From Selenomonadales bacterium UBA7018 (GTDB lineage: Bacteria > Bacillota > Negativicutes > Selenomonadales > Selenomonadaceae): a stretch of 64,000 nt of DNA. The notes under the pieces are model-generated. The model saw only the letters and a program-made list of their open reading frames with translations, ran no database searches and was not told the DNA's origin. The stretch is from NCBI GenBank assembly GCA_002448305.1, contig DJWY01000035.1, positions 1,613 through 65,612 of the forward strand. The letters are read 5' to 3'. Below are positions 16,851 through 24,173 of the stretch, piece after piece; position 1 is the first letter of the stretch, and each line of letters begins with the position of its first letter. Made by a program: the position numbers and the translations under genes.

Positions 16851-17969
16851 TTATTTGATTGAGTTCAATCTTTCTGCGATTGTGTAAGCGTCCTCGTCGC
16901 CTTCGGCAGGTTCGATAATCGGTTGATTGCCAAGCATAACTATTCCGTTTTGAACGGTTGCTTCTTGCTTATTCAAGCCGTTGTGATAAGCGACTGCCAA
17001 ATTGCCAAGAATAAAGTAGGAACGTTCAGCACTGGACATATCGCCGGCGGGCGCAACCTTTATGAAATTTTTCTTGTTGATAGTGACGATACCATTTTCC
17101 GCAGTGACTTTCTTGCCGCTGTATTCGTAAAGCTTTTTGACGTAAGCGTCGCGGCGTTTATCGCTGTCTGGGTGGTCGGACGGGTTGAAGAATTTTTCTA
17201 TAGCACTTCTCTTATGCCCTTTCTCCATGTCAACAAATCTCTGCATGATAGCCGCGCAGGCTCCAGGATTGTAATTAGTTTTGAGCATGTAATCAAAGCC
17301 TAAAGCATCGGCTTCGGTCTCTTGTTTTTTGGTACCGTGCGCAACTGAATGATTGAAAGCGAGTTGAGTTATCACGGAAGTGATTGCCCCGCCGCCGATT
17401 GTCGCGCCGGCCGCCGCGCCCGCAACGTTCGCTATGATATATTTCGTGACGACTTTTTTATTCCCTTTAGCGACATGGTCTTTTTGCCCGTGCCCCATTT
17501 CGTGCCCGACGATTGCGGCGATTTCGTCTTCGTTCGGAACCAATTTAAAAGTCCCGACATTAACCATCATGACATGACCCATAGAGCAAGCCGCGTTCAA
17601 AGTCTCGTCATTGGAGACAAAATATTTGTAGGGCTTTTCCTTGATAGTCGGGTCGACTGCCGCCACGCCTTTAGTTAAATTCGCCATAATTCTATCAAGC
17701 ATAGCGTTATAAGTCGGGTCTTCGTTGACGCCGTATTTTTTTTGAAACTCCCCGTAAAGTTCCTGTCGACCAGCTTCGGTCTCGTTGAAGTGCTTTATTT
17801 GCGAATTTACCTGACTACTCAACGCTGCGCTGTTTATGCCTATGACTATCAAATCTTCTGTAAGCGACGCTGAAGCAGTAGCCGGCGCACCGAACGTCAG
17901 CGAAAAACCTACTGCCGCCGCCGCGCAGATCGCCAAAACTTTTTTCTTTAAACTTCTGAACTTGAACAT
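16851..17969 (-). CDS. M48 family metalloprotease (LoiP/YcaL/BepA-like), exported
   Basis: 372 residues. A signal peptide (1-34, ...ATASA) precedes a zinc protease domain with VGHEMGHGQKDH (HExxH at 156-160) and the third ligand in ETEADALGFDYM. This places it among periplasmic M48B/C proteases that take part in outer-membrane protein quality control. The residues after about 290 contain a tail without TPR repeats. ATG 17969 is preceded by AGGAGG; the much longer upstream frame is leader. Its own promoter lies at 18033-18061. Confidence 0.9.
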   Translation of the reverse strand: MFKFRSLKKKVLAICAAAAVGFSLTFGAPATASASLTEDLIVIGINSAALSSQVNSQIKHFNETEAGRQELYGEFQKKYGVNEDPTYNAMLDRIMANLTKGVAAVDPTIKEKPYKYFVSNDETLNAACSMGHVMMVNVGTFKLVPNEDEIAAIVGHEMGHGQKDHVAKGNKKVVTKYIIANVAGAAAGATIGGGAITSVITQLAFNHSVAHGTKKQETEADALGFDYMLKTNYNPGACAAIMQRFVDMEKGHKRSAIEKFFNPSDHPDSDKRRDAYVKKLYEYSGKKVTAENGIVTINKKNFIKVAPAGDMSSAERSYFILGNLAVAYHNGLNKQEATVQNGIVMLGNQPIIEPAEGDEDAYTIAERLNSIK

Positions 17970-18032
17970 TATGTTCAACCTCCTATAAATGTTTTCAACA
18001 ACGTTATCGTTACTAATCATTAAATTTTGCTT

Positions 18033-18061
18033 ATGATAGCAGAAAAAATTCTTGCCTGCAA
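18033..18061 (-). promoter_or_regulatory. putative promoter of the M48 protease gene
   Basis: Minus strand TTGCAG (18056-18061), 17-bp spacer, TATCAT (18033-18038), 64 bp before the ATG. Confidence 0.45.
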
Positions 18062-18077
18062 AAATTTTTTTGGCGTC

Positions 18078-18106
18078 TTGAATATCTGAAATTAATCTGG
18101 TAATAT
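18078..18106 (+). promoter_or_regulatory. putative promoter preceding a three-codon ORF
   Basis: TTGAAT (18078-18083), 17-bp spacer, TAATAT (18101-18106). The first start downstream is ATG 18147, which carries a strong GGAGGG SD but reads only Met-Ser-Gly-stop. Confidence 0.4.
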
Positions 18107-18146
18107 AAGCGCAAGCAATCATAAAAAACTTTTGGAGGGAGAAATT

Positions 18147-18158
18147 ATGAGCGGGTGA
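18147..18158 (+). other. three-codon ORF with strong Shine-Dalgarno (MSG-stop)
   Basis: TTTGGAGGGAGAAATT then ATG AGC GGG TGA. It is a full translation-initiation site followed at once by a stop, 76 bp upstream of the first OmpH-like gene. It is either the surviving start of a deleted gene or a minimal leader ORF. Confidence 0.35.
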
Positions 18159-18172
18159 GTTGAAGATTTAAT

Positions 18173-18201
18173 TTGCAAAGGTAGAAACCGTCTGATATAA
18201 T
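18173..18201 (+). promoter_or_regulatory. promoter of the OmpH/LpxD envelope cluster
   Basis: TTGCAA (18173-18178), exactly 17 bp, TATAAT (18196-18201), 33 bp before the first OmpH-like start. Confidence 0.65.
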
Positions 18202-18233
18202 CGGCGGCGTCAAAATTTAAGGAGAGTTGCATA

Positions 18234-18701
18234 ATGATAAAATTGGAAAAGAAACAAGTAAAGATTATGAGCATTTTAATCGCGCTGATTTTTATCGGTA
18301 GCGTAGTAGCAATCGCTTTGACGCAGACAGGAAATGTCGCGTCGGCGGCCAGCTCGTCTAATGTCGGCGTTGTGGAATACGACCAAATCATGGTTCAGCA
18401 CCCTGATATGAAAAATCTCGATGAGCAAATGAAAGCAGCGGTCGCGGAAATTAAAGCGGAATTCGACGAAAAATCTGCTGGCATGAACGACCAAGAAAAA
18501 CAAGATTATTATATGCAGTGCCAAGAGAGAATTCTCCAACGCCGCGAAGAATTGCTTGCTCCGGTCGTTGCCTCTGTCGACAGTGCAATTAAAGCTGTTG
18601 CCGATAAAAAAGGCTTGAGCGTCGTCCTTGCCAAAGCGGCTGTCGTTTACGGCGGGCAGGATATTACCAAAGACGTTATCGCGCAAATCAACAAGAAGTA
18701 A
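18234..18701 (+). CDS. OmpH/Skp-family periplasmic chaperone-like protein 1
   Basis: 155 residues. An N-terminal membrane/signal segment (about 12-38, ending near VASAASS) is followed by the family pattern: a short beta strand VGVVEYDQIMVQHPD, a charged helical hairpin (about 60-115) and a C-terminal strand region (LSVVLAKAAVVYGGQDIT). Skp/OmpH proteins hold unfolded outer-membrane proteins in the periplasm. ATG 18234 has AAGGAGAG upstream. First of three consecutive relatives leading into lpxD, a linkage also common in diderm bacteria. Confidence 0.85.
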   Translation: MIKLEKKQVKIMSILIALIFIGSVVAIALTQTGNVASAASSSNVGVVEYDQIMVQHPDMKNLDEQMKAAVAEIKAEFDEKSAGMNDQEKQDYYMQCQERILQRREELLAPVVASVDSAIKAVADKKGLSVVLAKAAVVYGGQDITKDVIAQINKK

Positions 18702-18760
18702 TTAGTGGTTAGCGGTTAGTGGTTAGTGGTTAGCGAAAAAATTTCTAATCACTAACCACT
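18701..18760. repeat. heptanucleotide repeat array (GTTAGTG type) with inverted copy
   Basis: After the first OmpH stop, about four period-7 units of TTAGTGG/TTAGCGG run in tandem, then CTAACCACT (18752-18760) occurs in inverse orientation, giving a perfect 9-bp stem with 18725-18733. It could act as a weak terminator or RNA stabiliser. One of several period-7 arrays in the window. Confidence 0.65.
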
Positions 18761-18798
18761 TTTCACTAATAACACTTTTTTATTAGGAGGCAGCGAAT

Positions 18799-19860
18799 AT
18801 GAAATACGGACTGTTAGCGGCGATAATAGCGGCACTAATCGGTTGCGGACTCTATTTCTATTCGACGCCTTCCCAACCCGCCGAGCCTATTGAAAATAAA
18901 AACGAAAAGCTCACGCCAAATCAAGGCGTCGGAGTTATCGATATAGAAAAAGTTCACGCGGCGCACCCCGACGGCGAACAACTCGAACAACTTCGCGCAA
19001 CTGAACTTCGCTTGCGGCTCGAACTTCATGAAGCTATGCGCCTTTCAGAATTGCCAAAGCCTAAACCGCCCGAAACTAATACCGAAGTTTTCGACGAAGC
19101 TACTTGGCAGAAAAATGCGCAAATCGTTATAAGTCAGCTTGCCGAACTCGAAAGCAAAAAAAAGAAGGCGGCGGAAGAATATCGCAAAAATTCCGAGCCG
19201 CGCTATATCGAAGAGCGCAATAAAATTCGTGACAAATTCGCTAACGAACAATTAAATATTCAGCTTAAGTTGCAGAACGCTAAAAGCATGCGCTTAAAGC
19301 AGGAAGAAATTAACGAATTGACAAAGCGGCTTGAGGAAATTGAGTTTGAACGAAATAAGTTGCAATTTGAGCTTTTGCAGAAATGGTCGGCGGAAATTGA
19401 ACAATACGCTGATAATTCAATCGCTGAAGACAGGACGCGCCTTAGAGCCGAAGCGGATAGATTGCGTCAAGTGGTCGAAGAGCAATCGCAGCAAAAAGAA
19501 TCAGAGGTTGCTGAACGCAATAGAAATCTCATGGAAAATTCCCTGCAAGAAATGGAAGAAAGGCAAATTAGGCGGCGCGAAATTTTAACCGACTTGCAAA
19601 AAGTCAGCAGAGACCGCGCAGAGCTTGAGAAAAAAATTTTAGACTCGATAGCTGATAAGGCGGCAATGCTCGCGGCAGTCAATCGCTTGGAAATGATTTT
19701 GGTTAAGCACGAATCAAAACCTAGCGATAAAGTTTTGCGGCGCGGCGTCAAATGGAATTTCGATTTCAAAGAAACCGACCACACCGGCGCAACAATCATT
19801 ATGGGCAAAAAATCTAAGGATTTAACCGACGATTTGATAAAAGAAATGAAACGACTTTGA
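18799..19860 (+). CDS. OmpH/Skp-like protein 2, extended coiled-coil form
   Basis: 353 residues, about twice the usual length. A short N-terminal hydrophobic segment ends in ALIGC (possible lipoprotein Cys16). Residues about 44-60 give the family strand GVGVIDIEKVHAAHPDG. A very long Glu/Arg/Lys-rich coiled coil follows (about 65-310), and the C-terminus (DKVLRRGVKWNFDFKETD region) carries a beta element. The lengthened coiled coil distinguishes it from ordinary Skp. AGGAGG precedes the ATG. Its stop overlaps the region just before gene 3 (14 bp from the next start), so the two are co-transcribed. Confidence 0.75.
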   Translation: MKYGLLAAIIAALIGCGLYFYSTPSQPAEPIENKNEKLTPNQGVGVIDIEKVHAAHPDGEQLEQLRATELRLRLELHEAMRLSELPKPKPPETNTEVFDEATWQKNAQIVISQLAELESKKKKAAEEYRKNSEPRYIEERNKIRDKFANEQLNIQLKLQNAKSMRLKQEEINELTKRLEEIEFERNKLQFELLQKWSAEIEQYADNSIAEDRTRLRAEADRLRQVVEEQSQQKESEVAERNRNLMENSLQEMEERQIRRREILTDLQKVSRDRAELEKKILDSIADKAAMLAAVNRLEMILVKHESKPSDKVLRRGVKWNFDFKETDHTGATIIMGKKSKDLTDDLIKEMKRL

Positions 19861-19874
19861 TTGGAGTGATAGAT

Positions 19875-20303
19875 ATGAACTTAGCAAAAAAATTGGCGGC
19901 TGTCGCGCTACTTGCCTCGTCACTTATTTTGACAGGTTGCGGACAAGCGCAAATTGGTAGCGTTGACGTTGATAAAATTATGACGGAAGCTCCGAGAGTT
20001 AAAACTTTGCTCACAGAGGCTGAAGGCAAAATAAAAGAGGCGCAAGAAAAATTCCAGAAAGATTACGAAGGAAAAGAACTTTCTGAAGAGGATTCACTTA
20101 AACTTCAGATGGATTTTCAACGCAAAATTGAGGGAATTAATCAAGGTTACGCCTCGCAGATTAAAAGCCGTATGGACGTTGTGATTAACGAAGTCGCGCA
20201 GGAAAAAAATATTGATGTTGTCCTTAGCAATTCCAAAAACGATAAAACAATTTTCAAGGGCGCGATTGATATAACCGACGACGTTATCAAAAAAATGCAA
20301 TAA
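19875..20303 (+). CDS. OmpH/Skp-family lipoprotein 3
   Basis: 142 residues. The signal peptide ends in a clear lipobox LTGC. The mature protein starts with IGSVDVDKIMTEAP, then a charged helical hairpin, then IDVVLSNSK and a final ITDDVIKKMQ resembling the end of OmpH-like protein 1 (ITKDVIAQINKK). ATG 19875 has GGAGTGAT upstream. Membrane anchoring of a Skp-like chaperone is unusual compared with the soluble E. coli protein. Confidence 0.82.
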   Translation: MNLAKKLAAVALLASSLILTGCGQAQIGSVDVDKIMTEAPRVKTLLTEAEGKIKEAQEKFQKDYEGKELSEEDSLKLQMDFQRKIEGINQGYASQIKSRMDVVINEVAQEKNIDVVLSNSKNDKTIFKGAIDITDDVIKKMQ

Positions 20304-20316
20304 GTGGGCGGTGAAC

Positions 20317-21336
20317 ATGGAAAAATTTTTAAGAGAAATAGCTCAACTCGTTGACGGTTCGCTCGCGGGCAAAGGAGAAACCAAAATCAGCGGGCTATCG
20401 AATATCCCAATGGCTCGCGAAGGCGATTTAACTTTTGCCGTGCCGCCACACCTTGACGAAGCTAAAATTTGCGCTGCGTCTGCAGTTTTAATTCCGCTTG
20501 ACGAAGAAAATTTTCCAAAGCCCGCAATTAAAGTTGCTGACCCGCGCGCCGCCTTTGCTAAGTTGCTAGAAATGTTCACGCCTAAGCTAGAAATTCCAAA
20601 GGGGATAAGTCCAAAGGCGCATATCGGCACCGGCGTTAAAATTGCTGACGACGTAACGATTATGCCTTTTGCGGTCGTCGATAACGGCGCGGATATTCGG
20701 CGTGGCGCGATAATTTATCCGCATGTTTACATTGGACAACATGTCACGATTGGCGAAGATACCGTTATTTATTCAAGCGCGACTGTTCGCGAATTTTGCA
20801 AGGTCGGTTCCCGTTGCGTGATTCATAGTTCAGCGGTTATCGGCGCGGACGGTTTCGGCTTCACGACTAAAAATGGCGTGCATACTAAAATTCCGCAGGT
20901 CGGCAACGTGGTTATCGAAGATGATGTAGAAATTGGCGCGCACGTCGGCATTGACCGCGCTGCTATGGGTTCAACGATTATCGGGCACGGAACAAAAATT
21001 GATAATCTTGTTCACATTGCGCATAACTGCAAAATTGGCGCGAATTGCCTGATAGTTGCGCAGACAGGGATTAGCGGTTCGACGACTGTTGGCGATAATG
21101 TTACTTTCGGCGGGCAAGTCGGTACGGTCGGACATATCACAATCGGCGGAAATTCGGTTTACGCGGCGCGGTCTGGTATTTCAAAAAATATGCCGGAAGG
21201 ATTTTTCGGTTGTGGTTTCCCGATTCAATCTCACAGCGACTGGCTAAGGCATCAAGCGGCGTTGAGAAAAGTCCCAGACTTAATCGAAAAAATTCGCAAG
21301 CTCGAACAGGTGATTGACAAGCTCAATAATGCCTAA
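20317..21336 (+). CDS. lpxD: UDP-3-O-(3-hydroxyacyl)glucosamine N-acyltransferase LpxD
   Basis: About 339 residues. LpxD adds the second hydroxyacyl chain (N-linked) in lipid A synthesis. The N-terminal uridine-binding domain (1-100) precedes a left-handed beta helix built of hexapeptide repeats (about 105-300; for example VHIAHNCKIGANC with the catalytic His) and a C-terminal helix (LIEKIRKLEQVIDKL). Its presence shows that the organism makes an LPS outer membrane. ATG 20317 is used; an in-frame GTG six bases upstream lies inside the GGGCGGTG SD. Confidence 0.95.
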   Translation: MEKFLREIAQLVDGSLAGKGETKISGLSNIPMAREGDLTFAVPPHLDEAKICAASAVLIPLDEENFPKPAIKVADPRAAFAKLLEMFTPKLEIPKGISPKAHIGTGVKIADDVTIMPFAVVDNGADIRRGAIIYPHVYIGQHVTIGEDTVIYSSATVREFCKVGSRCVIHSSAVIGADGFGFTTKNGVHTKIPQVGNVVIEDDVEIGAHVGIDRAAMGSTIIGHGTKIDNLVHIAHNCKIGANCLIVAQTGISGSTTVGDNVTFGGQVGTVGHITIGGNSVYAARSGISKNMPEGFFGCGFPIQSHSDWLRHQAALRKVPDLIEKIRKLEQVIDKLNNA

Positions 21337-21366
21337 TAAAATTTGGGCGAAGGGAGCGTGAACGTC

Positions 21367-21720
21367 ATGAGGAAATTTCTAATCGCCGCCGCAACGGGTC
21401 TCTTGATTTTTGGCGGACAAGTCGGAGTTGAAGCCGCGACTGCAGAAACTTTCGACGCGCAAGCCGAAATGCAGGATATGAAAAGTCACGGCAAATGGGC
21501 GCACTTCAGGGATAAATATATTTTGGGGCGCGAAACCGAAAACGAATACCGCGATAGAAAAGAATGGGAACGTCGGCACCGCGACGATTATCGCTATCGT
21601 CACCGCGAACGTCGTCGTTATCGTGACGATTATTATTATGACCCGCCACCGCATTATCGTTATGCGCCGCCCCCGCGTCATCGTCACGATTATCCGCCCC
21701 CGCCGCCACGCAGAAGATAA
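21367..21720 (+). CDS. secreted Arg/Tyr/Pro-rich low-complexity protein
   Basis: About 117 residues. A signal peptide (1-24, ...GVEAA) precedes a helical, charged segment and then a tail rich in Arg, His, Tyr and Asp that ends in poly-Pro/Arg (about residues 70-117). No enzymatic motif. It is placed between lpxD and an LpxL-type acyltransferase, so an envelope role is likely, for example electrostatic binding to LPS or peptidoglycan (inference). A terminator follows directly. Confidence 0.7.
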   Translation: MRKFLIAAATGLLIFGGQVGVEAATAETFDAQAEMQDMKSHGKWAHFRDKYILGRETENEYRDRKEWERRHRDDYRYRHRERRRYRDDYYYDPPPHYRYAPPPRHRHDYPPPPPRRR

Positions 21721-21740
21721 TTTCCTATCGAATAAAAGAA

Positions 21741-21769
21741 AATCCCTTCGTCAGCGCGAGGGGATTTTT
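21741..21769 (+). terminator. rho-independent terminator after the Arg/Tyr/Pro-rich gene
   Basis: Hairpin AATCCCTTCG / CGAGGGGATT (one G-T pair, 6-nt loop) followed by TTTTT. Confidence 0.75.
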
Positions 21770-21810
21770 CTAAAACTCAAGGTCGGTGAAACGCAATCGA
21801 ATACTATTTC

Positions 21811-22719
21811 TTGAAACTTCTAAGCAAAATAGTTTGTCTGTTACCGCTGAAATTTTGTCTGGCATTGGGGCGGGGATTAGCGGCGTTAATTTGGATTTTT
21901 CTGCCCGCTAAGCGCAAAAAAATCGCTACGGAAAATATCCGCCGCTGTCTGAACGTCCCGCCCGCCGAATGCAATCGCATTGCCCGCGAAAGTACGATTC
22001 AATGGGGCTCGATTTTCGTTGAGGTTTTATCCTTCCCAAAGCTCAAGGACACTATGCAAAGTCACGTTAAAGTTATCGGGCTTGAGCATTTGACGCGCTA
22101 TAAAAATTCTTCCGAGCGCGGCGCGGTTATTATGACTTGCCACAGCGATAATTGGGAGCTTATGGGAGGAGCTTTTGCGCAATATGGGATTCCGCTTGTC
22201 GGTGTCGCTAAAAAGCAAAAGTCTGCAGACGCGGATAAATTTATTAACGAGTTCCGGACGCTAATTGGCATGCACATAACGTATCGTAGCGGCGTCCGCG
22301 AAATGTACAAAATGCTTGACGAAGGGCATTTTATCGGGTTGATTATGGACCAAGATGTTGGGCGTGATGACGGCGTTGTTGTTAAGTTTTTCAATCAGGC
22401 GACTAACTTTGTGACAGGTGCGGCGTCAATGTCGCGGTTCAGAAAAATTCCGATTTTCCCGGCGTTCATGCATAAGAATTCAGACGGGACGCACACGCTG
22501 GAAATTTTCCCGCCGCTACAGGTAGAAAAGACTTCAGATAAGCACGCCGATATAAAAGCTATGACGCAACGGCTTGCGACGCTGATTGAAGAACACATTA
22601 AAAAATATCCCAACGAATGGTTTTGGCTTCATGACCGTTGGAAGTCAATGCGTCTTGAATTCGAGCCGGAGGAGGTTAGGAAATTCAATTTGGAGTTAGG
22701 AATTAGGAATGAGGAATGA
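21811..22719 (+). CDS. LpxL/HtrB-family lysophospholipid/lipid A acyltransferase
   Basis: 302 residues. It is probably a late acyltransferase adding a secondary acyl chain to lipid A at the inner membrane. An N-terminal hydrophobic helix (about 5-32) precedes the catalytic HX4E motif (CHSDNWE, His111-Glu116), then IMDQDVG and FFPA-like elements (IPIFPAFMH). The only in-frame start is TTG 21811, which lacks a good SD. The last nine codons (LELGIRNEE) are made of an ATTAGGA heptamer array, so the native C-terminus has probably been replaced or extended by repeat sequence. Confidence 0.88.
   Translation: MKLLSKIVCLLPLKFCLALGRGLAALIWIFLPAKRKKIATENIRRCLNVPPAECNRIARESTIQWGSIFVEVLSFPKLKDTMQSHVKVIGLEHLTRYKNSSERGAVIMTCHSDNWELMGGAFAQYGIPLVGVAKKQKSADADKFINEFRTLIGMHITYRSGVREMYKMLDEGHFIGLIMDQDVGRDDGVVVKFFNQATNFVTGAASMSRFRKIPIFPAFMHKNSDGTHTLEIFPPLQVEKTSDKHADIKAMTQRLATLIEEHIKKYPNEWFWLHDRWKSMRLEFEPEEVRKFNLELGIRNEE
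22695..22719 (+). repeat. ATTAGGA heptamer array at the end of the acyltransferase gene
   Basis: Three to four tandem period-7 units (GTTAGGA, ATTAGGA, ATGAGGA, ATGA) encode the last residues of the acyltransferase, and their AGGA stretches also supply the only SD-like sequence for the following M23 gene. Confidence 0.75.
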
Positions 22720-22722
22720 AAT

Positions 22723-23187
22723 TTGAGACGACGTTATAATTACGCATTACGCATTGCGCTTTTCGCATTGCTTTTTCTAATTTTGCCCGCGAACGTACAA
22801 GCGATTGATTTTCCGGTTACTTCGCCTTTTGGCTGGAGAATTCATCCTATTTCGGGTGAGTGGAAATTTCATGCGGGCGTTGATTTAGGTTACGCTTACG
22901 GCGAATATATCGGTTCGCTTTTCGACGGGCAAGTTGTTATCGCCGCAAATCTCGGCGACGGCTACGGCAACCAAGTGCTGATTTATCACCCCGCGATTGA
23001 TTCTTATACGCGCTACGGTCATTGCAGTCAGTTGCACGTTGTCGCGGGGCAAATGGTCAGCGCAGGACAAATTATCGCGCAAGTCGGGAGCACTGGCTAT
23101 TCAACTGGACCACATTTGCACCTAGAATATATTGTTAATGTCAACGGCGTTTATCAGTACGCCGACCCGCTAAGTTTGTGGCAGTAG
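22723..23187 (+). CDS. M23/LytM-type metallopeptidase, exported
   Basis: 154 residues. A signal peptide (1-27, ...NVQA) precedes an M23 domain: FPVTSPFGWRIHP, HAGVDLG (His50, Asp54 zinc ligands) and GPHLHLEY (remaining His). It is a minimal peptidoglycan endopeptidase without a coiled coil. TTG 22723 is the only suitable start; the SD is supplied by the upstream heptamer repeat. Codons 6-12 (NYALRIA) consist of another heptamer array (ATTACGC ATTACGC ATTGCGC at 22739-22759). Confidence 0.88.
   Translation: MRRRYNYALRIALFALLFLILPANVQAIDFPVTSPFGWRIHPISGEWKFHAGVDLGYAYGEYIGSLFDGQVVIAANLGDGYGNQVLIYHPAIDSYTRYGHCSQLHVVAGQMVSAGQIIAQVGSTGYSTGPHLHLEYIVNVNGVYQYADPLSLWQ
22739..22759 (+). repeat. ATTACGC/ATTGCGC heptamer array inside a signal-peptide coding region
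   Basis: Three perfect-period 7-bp units (ATTACGC, ATTACGC, ATTGCGC) forming part of the N-region of the M23 signal peptide. Confidence 0.7.
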
Positions 23188-23192
23188 AAAAA

Positions 23193-23225
23193 AGGAGACG
23201 CCGCGCAGGTATCTCCTATTTTTTT
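23193..23225. terminator. terminator between the M23 and RodZ-like genes
   Basis: AGGAGA (23193-23198) pairs with TCTCCT (23212-23217) and is followed by ATTTTTTT; an A-run on the left side suggests it can also serve the convergent gene. Confidence 0.65.
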
Positions 23226-24018
23226 AGTTACGAGTAAAAGTTTTGTCGACGACATCGCCGACGCCGCCAAGAACGCCTAAACTTTTGCCACCCTGAAAGA
23301 ATTCAACTGCGCCTGCGTTGCCGAGACGGAAATTAATATTATCTTTGCCTTCCCAAGTAAGAGTTTGCCCGCCTTCTACGACGCCTTCTTGAACAACTGC
23401 GCCGTCAACCGTCACAAGCAACCAGCAACGGTCATTGAAACGCGCTTGAATCTGAACGTTTTCTGGTGGAACGGGATTAGCCTTTGCGACGGGTTCGGCG
23501 GGTTGCTCTTCGACCGGCGCGGGTTGAGTTTGTTGGACTGGCGGCGGCGTTTCAACTTTGGCAACTTCGCCGTCCGAACTCGAAAGCCAAGACCATGCGC
23601 CGCCCGCTAACGCCGCGATTAAAATTACCGCCGCGATTATCAGTACGCCTGACGAACGGCTACTTTTTTCCTTTTCAATCGAATAGCCGAACGTTTTTTT
23701 CTCCGGCTTGACGGGCTTAGGCGTGACAGGAGTTTTAGGAGTTTGCGGAGTTTGTTCTTCTTCGGCGGGCGTCGCAGGAGTTCCGGAAAGTTCCGCCAAA
23801 TCGTTAGCAAATTCCTTTGTCATGGCATCGGCATCGAGTCCGAGAAAATTTGCGTAGTTCTTGATAAAACCTTTTGTGTAAACTGTGCCTGGCAATTTAT
23901 CGTACTCGCCGTTTTCGATTGCCTCTATGTAAAGAGCTCGGATACTTGTGCCCTGTTCAATGTCTTCTATGGATAAATTTTGTCGCTCGCGTTCTTGGCG
24001 TAGCGTATAACCTACCAT
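23224..24018 (-). CDS. RodZ-like protein (HTH, membrane segment, DUF4115)
   Basis: About 264 residues. An N-terminal XRE-like domain of RodZ type (GYTLRQERERQNLS ... YIEAIENGEYDKLPG, about 3-75), an acidic/Pro-rich linker, a membrane segment at about 128-150, and a C-terminal beta domain of DUF4115 type (about 190-264). RodZ links MreB to the elongasome, which fits a rod or crescent cell shape. ATG 24018 is chosen because AAAGGGG is nine bases upstream; the ATG three codons earlier abuts that SD. A poly-Pro/Gln/Glu stretch at about 155-185 would lie outside the membrane. Confidence 0.88.
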   Translation of the reverse strand: MVGYTLRQERERQNLSIEDIEQGTSIRALYIEAIENGEYDKLPGTVYTKGFIKNYANFLGLDADAMTKEFANDLAELSGTPATPAEEEQTPQTPKTPVTPKPVKPEKKTFGYSIEKEKSSRSSGVLIIAAVILIAALAGGAWSWLSSSDGEVAKVETPPPVQQTQPAPVEEQPAEPVAKANPVPPENVQIQARFNDRCWLLVTVDGAVVQEGVVEGGQTLTWEGKDNINFRLGNAGAVEFFQGGKSLGVLGGVGDVVDKTFTRN

Positions 24019-24173
24019 TTGAAACATCCCCTTTCGGGCGCATTATAAACGACTGATTTTAAAAATACAAGTAGGGTTTTTTTCTATAGTTTTCTTCGAC
24101 GACTTTGCAATAGTTTTTGATTGACACCTTGACGCTTGAATTATAAAATTGCAGGCGGCGAGGTGATTTTTTT

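Noticed and set aside
24121..24147. Promoter TTGACA with TATAAA before the activase gene
   Set aside because: Spacing of only 15 bp; suggestive but too weak to list as a feature.
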